The notes beneath the pieces were generated by a model. That model searched no databases and was not told where the DNA came from. It was given only the letters and a program-made list of their open reading frames with translations. The position numbers and the translations under genes are program-made. Positions 8,906 to 18,551 of a DNA stretch of 64,000 nucleotides are shown piece after piece. Location of the stretch: assembly GCA_003268905.1 (NCBI GenBank), contig QLTU01000003.1, positions 62,001 to 126,000 on the forward strand, given 5' to 3'. Each line of letters begins with the position of its first letter. Within the stretch, counting starts at the first letter, position 1. The DNA is from Acidovorax defluvii (GTDB taxonomy: Bacteria; Pseudomonadota; Gammaproteobacteria; Burkholderiales; Burkholderiaceae_C).

Positions 8906-10045
8906 ATGTCTGATTTAAGTCTTCGACTGCAGCAGGCCGCAAGCCAACTACCAGTTTCAAGCTACTTTGACGAAGCGCTGTTCCAGCGCGAATTGGAAAC
9001 CATCTTCCAGCGCGGGCCCCGTTATGTGGGGCACCAGCTTTCCGTGCCCAACCCGGGCGACTACCACGCCTTGCCCCAGGAGGGCGAAGGGCGCGCGCTG
9101 GTGCGCAACGCCCAGGGCGGTGTAGAGCTGATCTCCAACGTCTGCCGCCACCGCCAGGCCATCATGCTCAAGGACCGCGGCTCGCTGAACACCCAGCAAA
9201 AGGGCAGCGCGGGCGGCAACATCGTGTGTCCCTTGCACCGCTGGACCTACAAGGACAACGGCGAGTTGCTGGGCGCCCCCCATTTCTCGCACGATCCCTG
9301 CCTGAACCTCAACAACTACAAGCTGCGTGAGTGGAACGGCTTGCTGTTTGAAGACAACGGCATCGACGTGGCGGCCGATCTGGCCGGCATCGGCCCGCGC
9401 GCCGACCTTGACTTCACCGGTTTTGTCCTCGATCGCATCGAACTGCACGAGTGCAACTACAACTGGAAGACCTTCATCGAGGTCTATCTGGAGGACTACC
9501 ACGTCGGCCCGTTCCACCCAGGCCTGGGGCATTTCGTCACCTGTGACGACCTGCGCTGGGAATTTGGCAAAAACTACTCGGTGCAGACCGTGGGCGTGGC
9601 CAACCGCCTGGGCAAGGCGGGCAGTCCCGTGTACGAGCGCTGGCACGAGGCTTTGCTGGCCTACCGCAACGGCGAGCCGCCCACGCATGGCGCCATATGG
9701 CTCACGCTGTACCCGCACATCATGGTCGAGTGGTACCCGCACGTACTCACCGTGTCCACACTGCACCCCATCAGCCCCACCAAGACGATGAACATGGTGG
9801 AGTTCTACTACCCCGAGGAAATCGCGGCCTTCGAGCGCGAATTCGTCGAGGCACAGCAGGCGGCCTACATGGAGACCTGCATTGAGGACGACGAGATCGG
9901 CGAGCGCATGGACGCCGGCCGCAAGGCCTTGCTGGCGCGTGGCGACAACGAAGTGGGCCCCTACCAAAGCCCCATGGAAGACGGCATGCAGCACTTTCAC
10001 GACTGGTACCGCGAAGCCATGGGTACGGTGACTCCAAAGGCCTGA
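8906..10045 (+). CDS. Aromatic ring-hydroxylating oxygenase, Rieske-type alpha subunit
   Basis: This is the catalytic subunit of a Rieske non-heme iron oxygenase (379 residues). The [2Fe-2S] ligands are C80-R-H82 and C108-P-L-H111. The mononuclear iron site is in the EVYLEDYHVGPFHPGL segment, which supplies two histidines; the distal carboxylate should lie near the C-terminal EDD/DD acidic segment. No beta subunit, ferredoxin or reductase gene is next to it. It therefore probably works with a reductase encoded elsewhere. The substrate is unknown; related stand-alone proteins act on aromatic acids or quaternary amines. Confidence 0.88.
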   Translation: MSDLSLRLQQAASQLPVSSYFDEALFQRELETIFQRGPRYVGHQLSVPNPGDYHALPQEGEGRALVRNAQGGVELISNVCRHRQAIMLKDRGSLNTQQKGSAGGNIVCPLHRWTYKDNGELLGAPHFSHDPCLNLNNYKLREWNGLLFEDNGIDVAADLAGIGPRADLDFTGFVLDRIELHECNYNWKTFIEVYLEDYHVGPFHPGLGHFVTCDDLRWEFGKNYSVQTVGVANRLGKAGSPVYERWHEALLAYRNGEPPTHGAIWLTLYPHIMVEWYPHVLTVSTLHPISPTKTMNMVEFYYPEEIAAFEREFVEAQQAAYMETCIEDDEIGERMDAGRKALLARGDNEVGPYQSPMEDGMQHFHDWYREAMGTVTPKA

Positions 10046-10100
10046 ATACAGCGCCCAAACGCACCCAATACGCCATACAGCGCTCGTGCGCTCTTATTAC

Positions 10101-10143
10101 AATAGCTGTCAACGCTTGCAAACAAAGCGCTGGCAGCTTTTTT
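10101..10143. repeat. Dispersed palindromic repeat, copy B
   Basis: The arms AGCTGTCAACGCTT and AAGCGCTGGCAGCT are near-perfect complements and are followed by seven T's. It sits between the Rieske gene and the EamA gene and could serve as a terminator. Confidence 0.75.
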
Positions 10144-10174
10144 ACTTTCCGACCTAACTTATCCACCTGATCCC

Positions 10175-11086
10175 ATGCAAGCCCTCTGGATGGTGCTGGC
10201 CGCGTTCCTGTTTGCGAGCATGGGCGTGTGCGTCAAGATCGCTTCGGACCATTTCAACGCGGCCGAACTGGTCTGCTACCGCGGCCTGATCGGCATCGTG
10301 ATCCTGTGGATGCTGGCGCGCTCCCAGCGCGTGACGCTGGCCACACGCTACCCCGGCATGCACGCCTGGCGCAGTCTGGTGGGCGTGGCATCGCTGGGAG
10401 CCTGGTTCTACGCCATTGCCCACCTGCCCCTGGCCACAGCCATGACGCTCAACTACATGAGCAGCGTCTGGATCGCGGCGTTTCTGGTCGGTGGCACGCT
10501 GCTGGCCTGGCGCCCTTCGGCTGCATCGCCGCGTCCGGCGTTTCAGGGCCCGCTGGTGCTGACGGTGCTGACCGGCTTTGTCGGCGTGGTGATGATGCTG
10601 CGCCCCAGCCTCGACCAGAACCAGGCGTTTGCGGGCCTGATCGGGCTCATGTCGGGCATGACGGCGGCATTTGCCTACATGCAGGTGGTGGCCCTGTCGC
10701 GGCTGGGCGAGCCCGAGTCGCGCACGGTGTTCTATTTTGCGGTGGGCTCGGCCGTGGCCGGCGGTCTTGCCTTGTTGCTGACCGGCACCTCGGCTTGGCC
10801 GGGCTGGCCCGCGCTGTGGCTCCTTCCCATCGGGGTGCTGGCAGCGGGCGGGCAGCTGTGCATGACCCGCGCCTATGCCAGCGCCAAAACCCAGCGCGGC
10901 ACGCTGGTGGTGGCCAATCTGCAGTATTCGGGCATTGTGTTTGCCGCCATTTACAGCGTGGCGCTGTTTGGCGACCAGATTCCGCCCATGGGCTGGGTCG
11001 GCATGGCGCTGATCGTGGGCAGCGGCATCGTGGCCACCGTGCTGCGCGCCCGCGCTGCGCCGGGAACTCCGGCCGAAGAACATTGA
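10175..11086 (+). CDS. EamA/DMT-family transporter
   Basis: This 303-residue inner-membrane protein has ten predicted hydrophobic helices arranged as two five-helix EamA halves. It opens with MQALWMVLAAFLFASMGVCVK and has the family's conserved LVCYRG segment near residue 35 and a central MTAAFAYMQ helix. Members export metabolites or amino acids, and the substrate cannot be deduced here. It starts 130 bp after the Rieske gene and ends 57 bp before the rhodanese gene. Confidence 0.88.
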   Translation: MQALWMVLAAFLFASMGVCVKIASDHFNAAELVCYRGLIGIVILWMLARSQRVTLATRYPGMHAWRSLVGVASLGAWFYAIAHLPLATAMTLNYMSSVWIAAFLVGGTLLAWRPSAASPRPAFQGPLVLTVLTGFVGVVMMLRPSLDQNQAFAGLIGLMSGMTAAFAYMQVVALSRLGEPESRTVFYFAVGSAVAGGLALLLTGTSAWPGWPALWLLPIGVLAAGGQLCMTRAYASAKTQRGTLVVANLQYSGIVFAAIYSVALFGDQIPPMGWVGMALIVGSGIVATVLRARAAPGTPAEEH

Positions 11087-11143
11087 CACAATAAAGGCCA
11101 TCCTTTTGACCTTGCCGGTGCGTCTGCGCGCACCCGACCGCCC

Positions 11144-12043
11144 ATGACCTACACCACACTGGTATCCGCCACCGAACTGCAATCCCTGGTCGCCAGCGGC
11201 GCACCACTGATGGTGTTTGACTGCAGTTTCGATCTCACCCAGCCTTCTGCGGGTGCGCAGCAATATGCCGATGCCCACATTCCCGGCGCCATCTACGCCA
11301 ACCTCGACACCGACCTGAGCGCGCTGCACGGCGCGCCCGGCGCCACCGGCACCGTTACGGCACACGAGGCCGACGAACCCGCCTCGGGCGGGCGCCACCC
11401 GCTGCCCAGCCGCGAGCGCTTTGCCATCTGGCTGTCGAGCGTGGGCTTTGCCAATGGCATGCAGGCCGTGGTGTACGACCGCAACGGCGCCAACTACTGC
11501 GGCCGCCTGTGGTGGATGCTCAAGTGGGCCGGTCACGATGCAGTGGCTGTGCTCGACGGCGGCTTGCAAGCCTGGCAAGCAGGCGGTGGTGCCGTTGCCA
11601 GCGGTGCCGAACCCGCCCGGTTCCAGTCCAACTTTGAGTTGCGTCCCCCTCTGCGCCAGCTGGCCAGCGCGGCCGATGTGCTGGCCGCACTGCAGCAACC
11701 GGGCCAGACCCTGATCGATGCGCGGGGCGCGCCCCGGTACCGCGGCGAGGTCGAGCCACTGGACCCCGTGGCCGGGCACATTCCGGGCGCCCTCAATCGC
11801 CCGTTTGGCGACAACATCGGTGCCGATGGCCGCTTCAAGCCTGCTGACATGCTGCGCACCGAATTCGAAGCCCTGCTGGCGGGCCGCAACGCATCCACCG
11901 TGGTCCACCAGTGCGGCAGCGGCGTGAGCGCACTGCCCAACATGCTGGCCATGGAAGTGGCCGGACTCGGAAAAACCACGCTTTTTGCAGGCAGCTGGAG
12001 CGAATGGTGCAGCGACCCTTCGCGCCCGGTGGAGCGCGGCTAG
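11144..12043 (+). CDS. Thiosulfate/3-mercaptopyruvate sulfurtransferase (tandem rhodanese)
   Basis: This 299-residue protein has two rhodanese domains. It transfers sulfane sulfur from thiosulfate or 3-mercaptopyruvate to an acceptor such as cyanide or a thiol. The N-terminal domain (about 1-150) is inactive-like. The C-terminal domain carries the catalytic cysteine C257 in the loop QCGSGVSA. A CGSGV-type loop points to mercaptopyruvate sulfurtransferase rather than strict thiosulfate rhodanese. DGGLQAWQ and AGHIPGALNRPF are standard rhodanese motifs. It may be co-transcribed with the EamA gene upstream. Confidence 0.93.
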   Translation: MTYTTLVSATELQSLVASGAPLMVFDCSFDLTQPSAGAQQYADAHIPGAIYANLDTDLSALHGAPGATGTVTAHEADEPASGGRHPLPSRERFAIWLSSVGFANGMQAVVYDRNGANYCGRLWWMLKWAGHDAVAVLDGGLQAWQAGGGAVASGAEPARFQSNFELRPPLRQLASAADVLAALQQPGQTLIDARGAPRYRGEVEPLDPVAGHIPGALNRPFGDNIGADGRFKPADMLRTEFEALLAGRNASTVVHQCGSGVSALPNMLAMEVAGLGKTTLFAGSWSEWCSDPSRPVERG

Positions 12044-12275
12044 CGCCTGCAAGCGGGTTGTCCACAGCAGGCCGCTGGCCTGCCAGGAGGGGTTGCGGGG
12101 CTGCGGCGCTTGTAAGGTAAATTCCTACAAGCCCCACCCCGAAACCAGACACGCGGCACATCCAAACCCCGACTTAATTTTTGATTGGGGCAGTTTCACA
12201 ATCCATTTCACCGGATCACGCAAAACCTGCAGTCAGCAGGCAACGCCAGAACCGGCCAAGAAAAGGAAAGCTGCC

Positions 12276-12602
12276 ATGACCAACGAACAACTGCTCGCCG
12301 AAATTCGCGAAGCCAATCTCACCTACCTGATGCTGGCGCAAAACCTGATTCGCCACGACAAGGCAGAAGCAGTGTTTCGTCTGGGCATGAACGAAGACGC
12401 TGCCGATATTCTGGCATCGCTGTCGGCAGCGCAAGTGCTCAAACTGGCCTCCCGCAACACCCTTCTTTGCAGCTTCCGGGTAGACGACAACCTGGTGTGG
12501 AGCTTGCTGACCAACCACTCGGCCAAAAAGGTGGGCAACGAAGCCACCAACACGCTGCACGCCAACATCCTGATGGCCAGCCGCGTGTCCGAAGTGCTGT
12601 GA
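12276..12602 (+). CDS. flhD: Flagellar transcriptional activator subunit FlhD
   Basis: FlhD forms the FlhD4C2 complex with FlhC, the master activator of flagellar class 2 promoters. The protein has 108 residues, the normal size, and reads MTNEQLLAEIREANLTYLMLAQNLIRHDK, the conserved N-terminal helix pair. I chose the ATG at 12276 because AAAAGGAAAG precedes it and homology begins there; the open frame upstream does not look coding. flhC follows after 55 bp. The leader between 12044 and 12275 probably carries the promoter. Confidence 0.96.
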   Translation: MTNEQLLAEIREANLTYLMLAQNLIRHDKAEAVFRLGMNEDAADILASLSAAQVLKLASRNTLLCSFRVDDNLVWSLLTNHSAKKVGNEATNTLHANILMASRVSEVL

Positions 12603-12657
12603 TCCTGCACTGCACTTCCCGCTTCCCGCACCCCGCCCTCTGCCACCGAAAGCCACC

Positions 12658-13218
12658 ATGTCCGTCACGCCAGCCACCCCCAAAGCACCCGCCAAAAGCG
12701 TTCTGAACGAATCCAAGCAGATTGCACGCGCTGCGATGCTGATCGAGATGGGTGCCCGCATGCAGGTGCTGGAGTCGGAGACCACGCTGTCGTACGAACG
12801 CCTGATCCGGCTTTACAAGGAGATCGCTGGCAAGTCCCCATCCAAGGGCCAGCTGCCGTTCTCCACCGACTGGTTTCTGACCTGGCAAGAGAACATCCAC
12901 AGCTCATTGTTTTTGAACATCTACGAATACCTGTCCAAGGGCGTGGACCTGGATTCGGTGGAGCTGCTGACCAAAGCCTACCGCCTGTACAACGAACAGG
13001 TGGCTACGGCCGAGATCGAGCCCCTGCTGTCGTTCACCCGCGCCTGGCGCCTGGTGAAGTTTGTGGACGCCGGCATGCTGACACGCACCAAGTGCAGCCA
13101 GTGCAGCGGCCAGTTCGTGACCGAGCTGTACGAAAACCGCCACTTCACCTGCGGCCTGTGCAACCCGCCCGCCCGTGCTGGCAAGAGCAAGTCCGCTGGT
13201 GCGTTGATGCTGCACTGA
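12658..13218 (+). CDS. flhC: Flagellar transcriptional activator subunit FlhC
   Basis: FlhC is the DNA-binding, zinc-binding partner of FlhD. The protein has 186 residues. Four cysteines (C146, C149, C165, C168) in KCSQCS and FTCGLC form the zinc site that the family requires. The LSYERLIRLYKEI segment near 45-57 is typical. No motA, motB or other flagellar operon follows within the window, so the regulon lies elsewhere. A dispersed repeat begins directly after the stop codon. Confidence 0.96.
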   Translation: MSVTPATPKAPAKSVLNESKQIARAAMLIEMGARMQVLESETTLSYERLIRLYKEIAGKSPSKGQLPFSTDWFLTWQENIHSSLFLNIYEYLSKGVDLDSVELLTKAYRLYNEQVATAEIEPLLSFTRAWRLVKFVDAGMLTRTKCSQCSGQFVTELYENRHFTCGLCNPPARAGKSKSAGALMLH

Positions 13219-13280
13219 AATTTGAACCAAATTGGCCTCTAGCGCTTATGCAGCAAGCGCTAGCTGCTATCAATTAGTGA
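13219..13280 (+). repeat. Dispersed palindromic repeat, copy C
   Basis: This is a well-preserved copy starting at the flhC stop: AAATTGGCCTCTAGCGCTT, a short loop, then AAGCGCTAGCTGCTATCAA. It lies between flhC and a convergent lipoprotein gene and can fold as a long hairpin. Confidence 0.85.
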
Positions 13281-13335
13281 GCTACCTTTTACCTGTGCAA
13301 GGCGCAGCACAGTTTTTATTCGCTGCCCGGCCGAT

Positions 13336-13890
13336 TCACCGCCCCCTCAGCAACGTGCGCACATCGTCGTCCACTGGCACCACATAGTCATGCGCAGCCA
13401 CCACGGCGTTGCCCGCTGGGCTGACCAGCTTCAGGCTGATATACAGCTGGCGGGCTGACACGGCATAGGTTCCCACCACAACGGCCTGCGCGTCATGGGC
13501 CTGGCCCACTTCATGCCACTCGCGCGGCACCAGCAGTTCGCCGGGATGGCGCTGCTGCACGGCCAGCGGTTCTTGCCACTTCAGTGCGGTGACGCGCACC
13601 CCGCGCTGCACCAGGCGACCGGCAATCTGCTCGGCCACGATAAGCCCCAGCTGCGATGGCTCAGAACGCTGATCCACATTCACCAGCGTGGTGACCAGCA
13701 CGGGCCGTTGCGGCTCCAGGGCCACGGTCTTCAACAAGTTGTCGGTTGCGCGATGGCTGGCCTCCAACAGGTTGTCGCGCAGCATGTTGTCCACCGTGGA
13801 GCCCAGCGTGGGGCCGTATTTTTCACCGTAGTAGTAGCCCGCGCAGCCGGGCAAGGCGGCAGCGCCCAGCACGCAGGCGGCCACCAGCAT
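13336..13890 (-). CDS. FlgO-family outer-membrane lipoprotein
   Basis: The mature part matches the FlgO domain: a VTTLVNVDQRSEPSQLGLIVAEQIAGRL core followed by LLVPREW, AQAVVVGTYAV and a C-terminal beta-rich segment with VVAAHDYVVPV. The leader MLVAACVLGAAALPGC is a lipobox signal, so the protein is a predicted lipoprotein. The start is uncertain. The ATG at 13890 gives a minimal signal without a basic N-terminus, and the frame is open upstream to 14067 through sequence that looks like a GC-rich intergenic repeat. FlgO proteins support flagellar stability in Vibrio, which fits the flhDC neighbour, though many homologs are unrelated to flagella. Confidence 0.7.
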   Translation of the reverse strand: MLVAACVLGAAALPGCAGYYYGEKYGPTLGSTVDNMLRDNLLEASHRATDNLLKTVALEPQRPVLVTTLVNVDQRSEPSQLGLIVAEQIAGRLVQRGVRVTALKWQEPLAVQQRHPGELLVPREWHEVGQAHDAQAVVVGTYAVSARQLYISLKLVSPAGNAVVAAHDYVVPVDDDVRTLLRGR

Positions 13891-14200
13891 CCAGCGCTTC
13901 GTGGTGTGCTCATGGTGGCCATGGGCTATGCCTGAAACTGCATGGGCTGCGGCGGTGGCCTCGGTCACTGGCGCAGCGCTGCGCCGCCGCCCCCAAGGGC
14001 GCCCCATGACCGTGCCATCCAGGAAGTTCACGCGGGTGCGCATGGGGCGTCTTGTGTCAGCTTGCATCGCGCAATGCTAGCGGCAAGGCCTCACGACAAA
14101 CCGGCAAACAACACGGGTTTTGGAGTGCACTTTGACACCACCCGCCTACAGGCGATGGCCGCCTACATGACAGGGGTGGCAGCTGCCGCACAATCCGCGC

Positions 14201-15463
14201 ATGACCGAGCCCACAGAGCCCATCCAGCACCCATCTCCGACCTCCCCGGCGTCACCGGCCTCCTCGGCCCCCGCCGATGCGCCACCCCCCGCCGCCGATG
14301 GGCCAGCCGCCACCCCGACGGCTCCCGCACAGCCCGCCGCCCATGCACCACGCCAACGGTTGCCGGTGATGCTGCACATGCCGGTGGATGTGCGCAATGT
14401 GTCGCTGGCGTTGCTGGCGCTGTTTGCCAGCGTGGCGCTGCTGCACTGGGCCAGCGCAGTGTTCATTCCCATCATGCTGAGCCTGCTGCTGACCACTGCG
14501 CTCAGGCCCACGGTGGAAGCCCTGTGGCGCTGGCATGTGCCGCGCTGGCTGGGGGCGGGTTTGCTGCTGGTGGCCATTGTCTCGGGCCTGGCAACCACCG
14601 CCTGGTCGCTCAGCGACGGCGCGGCACAGCTGGTGGACTCGCTCCCCGTTGCCGCCAAGAAAGTGCGCGACAGCCTCAAGGCGCGCACCGGCGCCAGCAG
14701 CCCGCTCGACACCATGCAAAAGGCCGCCACGCAGATCGAGCAGGCCACCAACGACAATGGCGCCAGCACCCCGCCGCGCCGTGGCGTGCAACGGGTCATC
14801 ATCGAACGCCCGCCGTTCAATATCCGCGACTACCTCTGGAGCGGAACCATGGGGCTCATGTCGGCGCTGGGTCAGCTCATGGTGGTGATTTTTCTCACCT
14901 ACTTTGCGCTGGCCTCGGGCAACCTGTTTCGCGACAAGCTGGTGCGCATCGCCGGCACCACCCTGGAGCGGCGCAAGATCACCATCCATGTGCTCGGCGA
15001 CATCACCGGCCAGATCCAGCGCTACCTGCTGGTCCAGGTCTTCACCAGTGTGCTGGTGGGGCTGGCGACCGGCACGGCCTACTGGGCGCTGGGCCTTGAA
15101 AACGCGGCGGTGTGGGGCGTGGTGGCTGCAGTGCTCAACCTGGCACCCTACATCGGCTCGGCGCTGGTGACGGGGGCCTCGGCGCTGGTGGCTTTTTTGC
15201 AGTTCGGCACGCTCGACATGGCCCTCGCCATTGGCGGCGCATCGCTGGTCATTCACACCATCATCGGCAACCTGCTCACCCCCTGGCTCACCAGCCGCGC
15301 CAGCAGCATGAGCCCCGTGGCGGTGTTCGTGAGCGTGCTGGCCTGGGGCTGGCTGTGGGGCCTGTGGGGGCTGCTGCTGGGCATCCCGGTAATGATGGCC
15401 GTGAAGGCAGTGTGCGACCGGGTGGAAGACCTCAAGGCCATCGGAGAACTGCTGGGCGACTGA
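14201..15463 (+). CDS. AI-2E/PerM-family membrane transporter
   Basis: This 420-residue protein begins with a Pro/Ala-rich cytoplasmic tail (about 1-55). Eight or so membrane helices follow, with a soluble domain after the second pair (about 145-215). The C-terminal pattern NLLTPWLTSRASSMSPVAVFVSVLAWGWLWGLWGLLLGIPV is diagnostic of the UPF0118/AI-2E transporter family; the first half of that block lies near residue 360. Members export autoinducer-2, act as Na+/H+ antiporters or have no known role, so the function is open. It converges with ppc. Confidence 0.88.
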   Translation: MTEPTEPIQHPSPTSPASPASSAPADAPPPAADGPAATPTAPAQPAAHAPRQRLPVMLHMPVDVRNVSLALLALFASVALLHWASAVFIPIMLSLLLTTALRPTVEALWRWHVPRWLGAGLLLVAIVSGLATTAWSLSDGAAQLVDSLPVAAKKVRDSLKARTGASSPLDTMQKAATQIEQATNDNGASTPPRRGVQRVIIERPPFNIRDYLWSGTMGLMSALGQLMVVIFLTYFALASGNLFRDKLVRIAGTTLERRKITIHVLGDITGQIQRYLLVQVFTSVLVGLATGTAYWALGLENAAVWGVVAAVLNLAPYIGSALVTGASALVAFLQFGTLDMALAIGGASLVIHTIIGNLLTPWLTSRASSMSPVAVFVSVLAWGWLWGLWGLLLGIPVMMAVKAVCDRVEDLKAIGELLGD

Positions 15464-15512
15464 CCGGCCCCATCCCGTCTGAATAGAACGGGCGGGGCGG
15501 GGCCAGCCCGGT

Positions 15513-18419
15513 TCAGCCGGTGTTGCGCAGGCCCGCCGCAATCCCGTTGATCGAGATGTGGATACCCGTCTGCACGCGCTCATCGCCCTGCCCCGCGCGC
15601 CAGCGGCGCACCAGCTCCACCTGCAGGTGGTGCAGCGGGTCGATGTAGGGAAAGCGATGGCGGATGGACCGGGCCAGCGCGGTGTTGTGCGTGAGGCGCT
15701 GCTTGTCGCCGGTGATGCGGGTCAGCGCGTCGGCCGTGCGGTGCCATTCGGCCTCGATGGTGCTGAACACCCTCTTGCGCAAGCGGGCATCGGTCACGAG
15801 TTCGCTGTAGCGCGAGGCCAGGGCCAGGTCGCTCTTGGCCAGCACCATGTCCATGTTGGAAAGCAGCGTGCGAAAGAACGGCCACTGGCGGTACATCTTT
15901 TGCAACAAGGCCATCTGGGTCTTGGGGTCCTTGCCTTCCAGGTTGACAAACGCCTCCACGGCAGCGCCAAAGCCATACCAGCCCGGCAGCGTGAGGCGGC
16001 ACTGCCCCCAGCTGAAGCCCCAGGGAATGGCGCGCAAATCTTCGATCTTCTGGCTGGCCTTGCGCGATGCCGGGCGCGAGCCGATGTTGAGCTCGGCGAT
16101 TTCGCGGATAGGGGTGGAGTTGAAGAAATAGTCGGTGAAGCCCGGTGTTTCGTACACCAGCGCGCGGTACGCGCCCATGCTGGCCTGCGAAAGCTGCGCG
16201 GCAGCGTCCAGAAACGCCTTGGTGGCCGATTTGGTGGGCTGCAGCAGCGTTGCCTCCAGGGTGGCCGCGACCAGGGTTTCGAGGTTGCGGCGCCCGATCT
16301 CGGGATTGGCGTATTTGGAGGCGATGACTTCGCCCTGCTCGGTCAGCCGGATCTGGCCGCGCACCGTGCCCGGCGGCTGCGCCAGGATGGCCTGGTAGCT
16401 GGGGCCGCCGCCCCGTCCCACAGTGCCGCCGCGGCCATGGAACATGCGCAGCTGGATGCCATGGCTGGTATCGAGTTCGTCAAACAGCTCCACCAGCGCA
16501 ATCTCGGCGCGGTACAGCTCCCAGTTGCTGGTGAAGATGCCACCGTCCTTGTTGCTGTCGGAGTAGCCCAGCATGATGTCCTGCTCGCCGCCGCTGCGCT
16601 GCACCAGCGCCGCCACGCCCGGCAGGGCATAGAACTCGCGCATGATGGGCGCGGCATTGCGCAGGTCTTCGATGGTCTCGAACAGCGGCACCACGATGAG
16701 GTCGTTGCGGGCGCCGGGCCGAGCGCCGGGCCGCCCCAAGCCGGCCCGAGCCCCACGCACCGGCGAAGCATGGGCCCCTTCCCCTGCTTGGGGCAGCGAG
16801 GACACGCCAGTGCCAAGCGTGGGGGTACCATCTTCATCCAGCGTGCCACGCATCAGGCCCACTTCCTTTTGCAGCAGCAGCACTTCGAGCAGGTCGCTCA
16901 CGGTTTCAGTGTGGCTGATGATGTAGTGGCGAATCGCCTCGTGGCCAAAGCGCTCGCGCAGCACGCGGGCGGTTTCAAAAATGGCCAGCTCACCCAGGGT
17001 GTGGTCGCCGTAGGTGGCGCCCACTACGCGCAGCGGCCGGGCATCGTTCAACAGCTTGATGAGCAGAGCGCGCTTGGCGGCCTCTCGCAAGCTGCTGTAG
17101 TCGGGTTCGATGCGGGCGGTGGCCAGCAGTTCGGCCACCACTTCTTCATGCTTGTCAGAGCTTTGGCGCAGGTCCACGGTGGCCAGGTGAAAGCCAAACA
17201 CCTGCACGGCGCGAATCAGCGGGTGCAGGCGTTCGGCCGCTAGCGCCTTGCCATGGTGCGATTGAAGCGATGCCTCGATCACGCGCAGGTCGGCCAAAAA
17301 TTCTTCGGCACCGGCATAGGCGTTCTGGGGTGCCACCGCATGGCGGGCTGCGTCGCCCCCGGTCAGGTCCTTGAGCGTGGCCGCCAGGCGTGCGTAGATG
17401 CCGGTCAGGGCGCGGCGATAGGGCTCGTCCTGCCGGTGCTCGCTGGTGTCGGGCGAGCGCTGGGCCAGCGCCTGCATCTCGGGCGACACCGTGACCAGGC
17501 GCGCCGACAGCGACAGCTCGCCGCCCAGAAAATGCACTTCAGTGAGGTAGTGCCGCAGCGCCATCTCGGCCTGGCTGCGCAAGGCGTATTGCAGGGTTTG
17601 CGCCGTCACGTTGGGGTTGCCGTCACGGTCGCCACCAATCCACTGGCCCATGCGCAAAAAGCTGTGCACGGGGTACTGGCCCAGCTCCCGCTCCAGATCG
17701 GCATAGATCTTGGGAATCTCGCGCAAAAAGGTGGATTCGTAATACGACAGCGCGTTTTCGATTTCATCGGCCACCGTGAGCTTGCTGTAGCGCAGCAGGC
17801 GCGTTTGCCACAGCTGGGCCACGCGGGCGCGCAGCAGGGCTTCGTTGGCGGCCAGCTCGCGTGGGGTAAGCGCGTCCTTGGCGCTGTTGTAAAGCTGGGC
17901 GCGCACCTGGATGTCGTCGCGCACTGCCAGCAGCTGGGCGATGTCGCGCTCGGCGTCCAAAATGCTCTTGCGCTGGACCTCGGTAGGGTGGGCAGTGAGC
18001 ACCGGGGCCACATAGCTGCTGGCCAGGGTCTGGGCAATGGTCTTGGGCGCAATGCCGGCCCAGCGCAGGCGCGACAGGGCGACCTCGATGCTGCCCTCTT
18101 GCGTGTCGCCCGCGCGCTCGTGCACGGCGCGGCGGCGGATGTGGTGGCGGTCTTCGGCCAGGTTGGCCAGGTGGCTGAAATAGGTGAAGGCCCGGATCAC
18201 ACTCACCGTCTGGTCGCCCGACAGCGACTTGAGCAGCTTCTTGAGGGCGCGGTCGGCCTCCTGGTCGGCATCGCGGCGAAAAGCCACTGAGAGCTTGCGC
18301 ACCTGCTCGACCAGTTCGTAGGCCTCCACGCCCTCCTGTTCGCGGATCACGTCGCCCAGAATGCGCCCCAACAGGCGGATGTCGTCGATCAGGGGCTGGT
18401 CCTTGTCGGATCGTTTCAT
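15513..18419 (-). CDS. ppc: Phosphoenolpyruvate carboxylase
   Basis: This enzyme carboxylates phosphoenolpyruvate to oxaloacetate, refilling the TCA cycle. From the ATG at 18419 ([10 protein letters not shown]) the protein has 968 residues. Catalytic landmarks are the [13 protein letters not shown] histidine segment, [10 protein letters not shown], the [14 protein letters not shown] loop, and the C-terminal [12 protein letters not shown]. Between MRGTLDEDG and [14 protein letters not shown] there is an unusual Gly/Ala/Arg/Pro-rich insertion of about 35 residues (bases about 16712-16820). Its DNA looks like the GC-rich intergenic repeats seen elsewhere in the window. It diverges from hemC across 132 bp. 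Confidence 0.96.
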   Translation of the reverse strand: MKRSDKDQPLIDDIRLLGRILGDVIREQEGVEAYELVEQVRKLSVAFRRDADQEADRALKKLLKSLSGDQTVSVIRAFTYFSHLANLAEDRHHIRRRAVHERAGDTQEGSIEVALSRLRWAGIAPKTIAQTLASSYVAPVLTAHPTEVQRKSILDAERDIAQLLAVRDDIQVRAQLYNSAKDALTPRELAANEALLRARVAQLWQTRLLRYSKLTVADEIENALSYYESTFLREIPKIYADLERELGQYPVHSFLRMGQWIGGDRDGNPNVTAQTLQYALRSQAEMALRHYLTEVHFLGGELSLSARLVTVSPEMQALAQRSPDTSEHRQDEPYRRALTGIYARLAATLKDLTGGDAARHAVAPQNAYAGAEEFLADLRVIEASLQSHHGKALAAERLHPLIRAVQVFGFHLATVDLRQSSDKHEEVVAELLATARIEPDYSSLREAAKRALLIKLLNDARPLRVVGATYGDHTLGELAIFETARVLRERFGHEAIRHYIISHTETVSDLLEVLLLQKEVGLMRGTLDEDGTPTLGTGVSSLPQAGEGAHASPVRGARAGLGRPGARPGARNDLIVVPLFETIEDLRNAAPIMREFYALPGVAALVQRSGGEQDIMLGYSDSNKDGGIFTSNWELYRAEIALVELFDELDTSHGIQLRMFHGRGGTVGRGGGPSYQAILAQPPGTVRGQIRLTEQGEVIASKYANPEIGRRNLETLVAATLEATLLQPTKSATKAFLDAAAQLSQASMGAYRALVYETPGFTDYFFNSTPIREIAELNIGSRPASRKASQKIEDLRAIPWGFSWGQCRLTLPGWYGFGAAVEAFVNLEGKDPKTQMALLQKMYRQWPFFRTLLSNMDMVLAKSDLALASRYSELVTDARLRKRVFSTIEAEWHRTADALTRITGDKQRLTHNTALARSIRHRFPYIDPLHHLQVELVRRWRAGQGDERVQTGIHISINGIAAGLRNTG

Positions 18420-18551
18420 GCGGGTGTCTCCGGATTGAGGGGGCAGCCGGCCGCTGCCAGCCTGCTGTGCAAGCCTGTGCGGACACCAGCCACCGGTGCG
18501 GCGCGATGCTAGCATCGCAGCTTGCCCAATGATTACAAATAGGTTACGAAC

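Noticed and set aside
10154-12052. 632-codon open frame on the minus strand
   Set aside because: It is antisense to the EamA and rhodanese genes, which have clear family motifs. Its long His/Arg/Gly-rich sequence is typical of GC-rich shadow frames.
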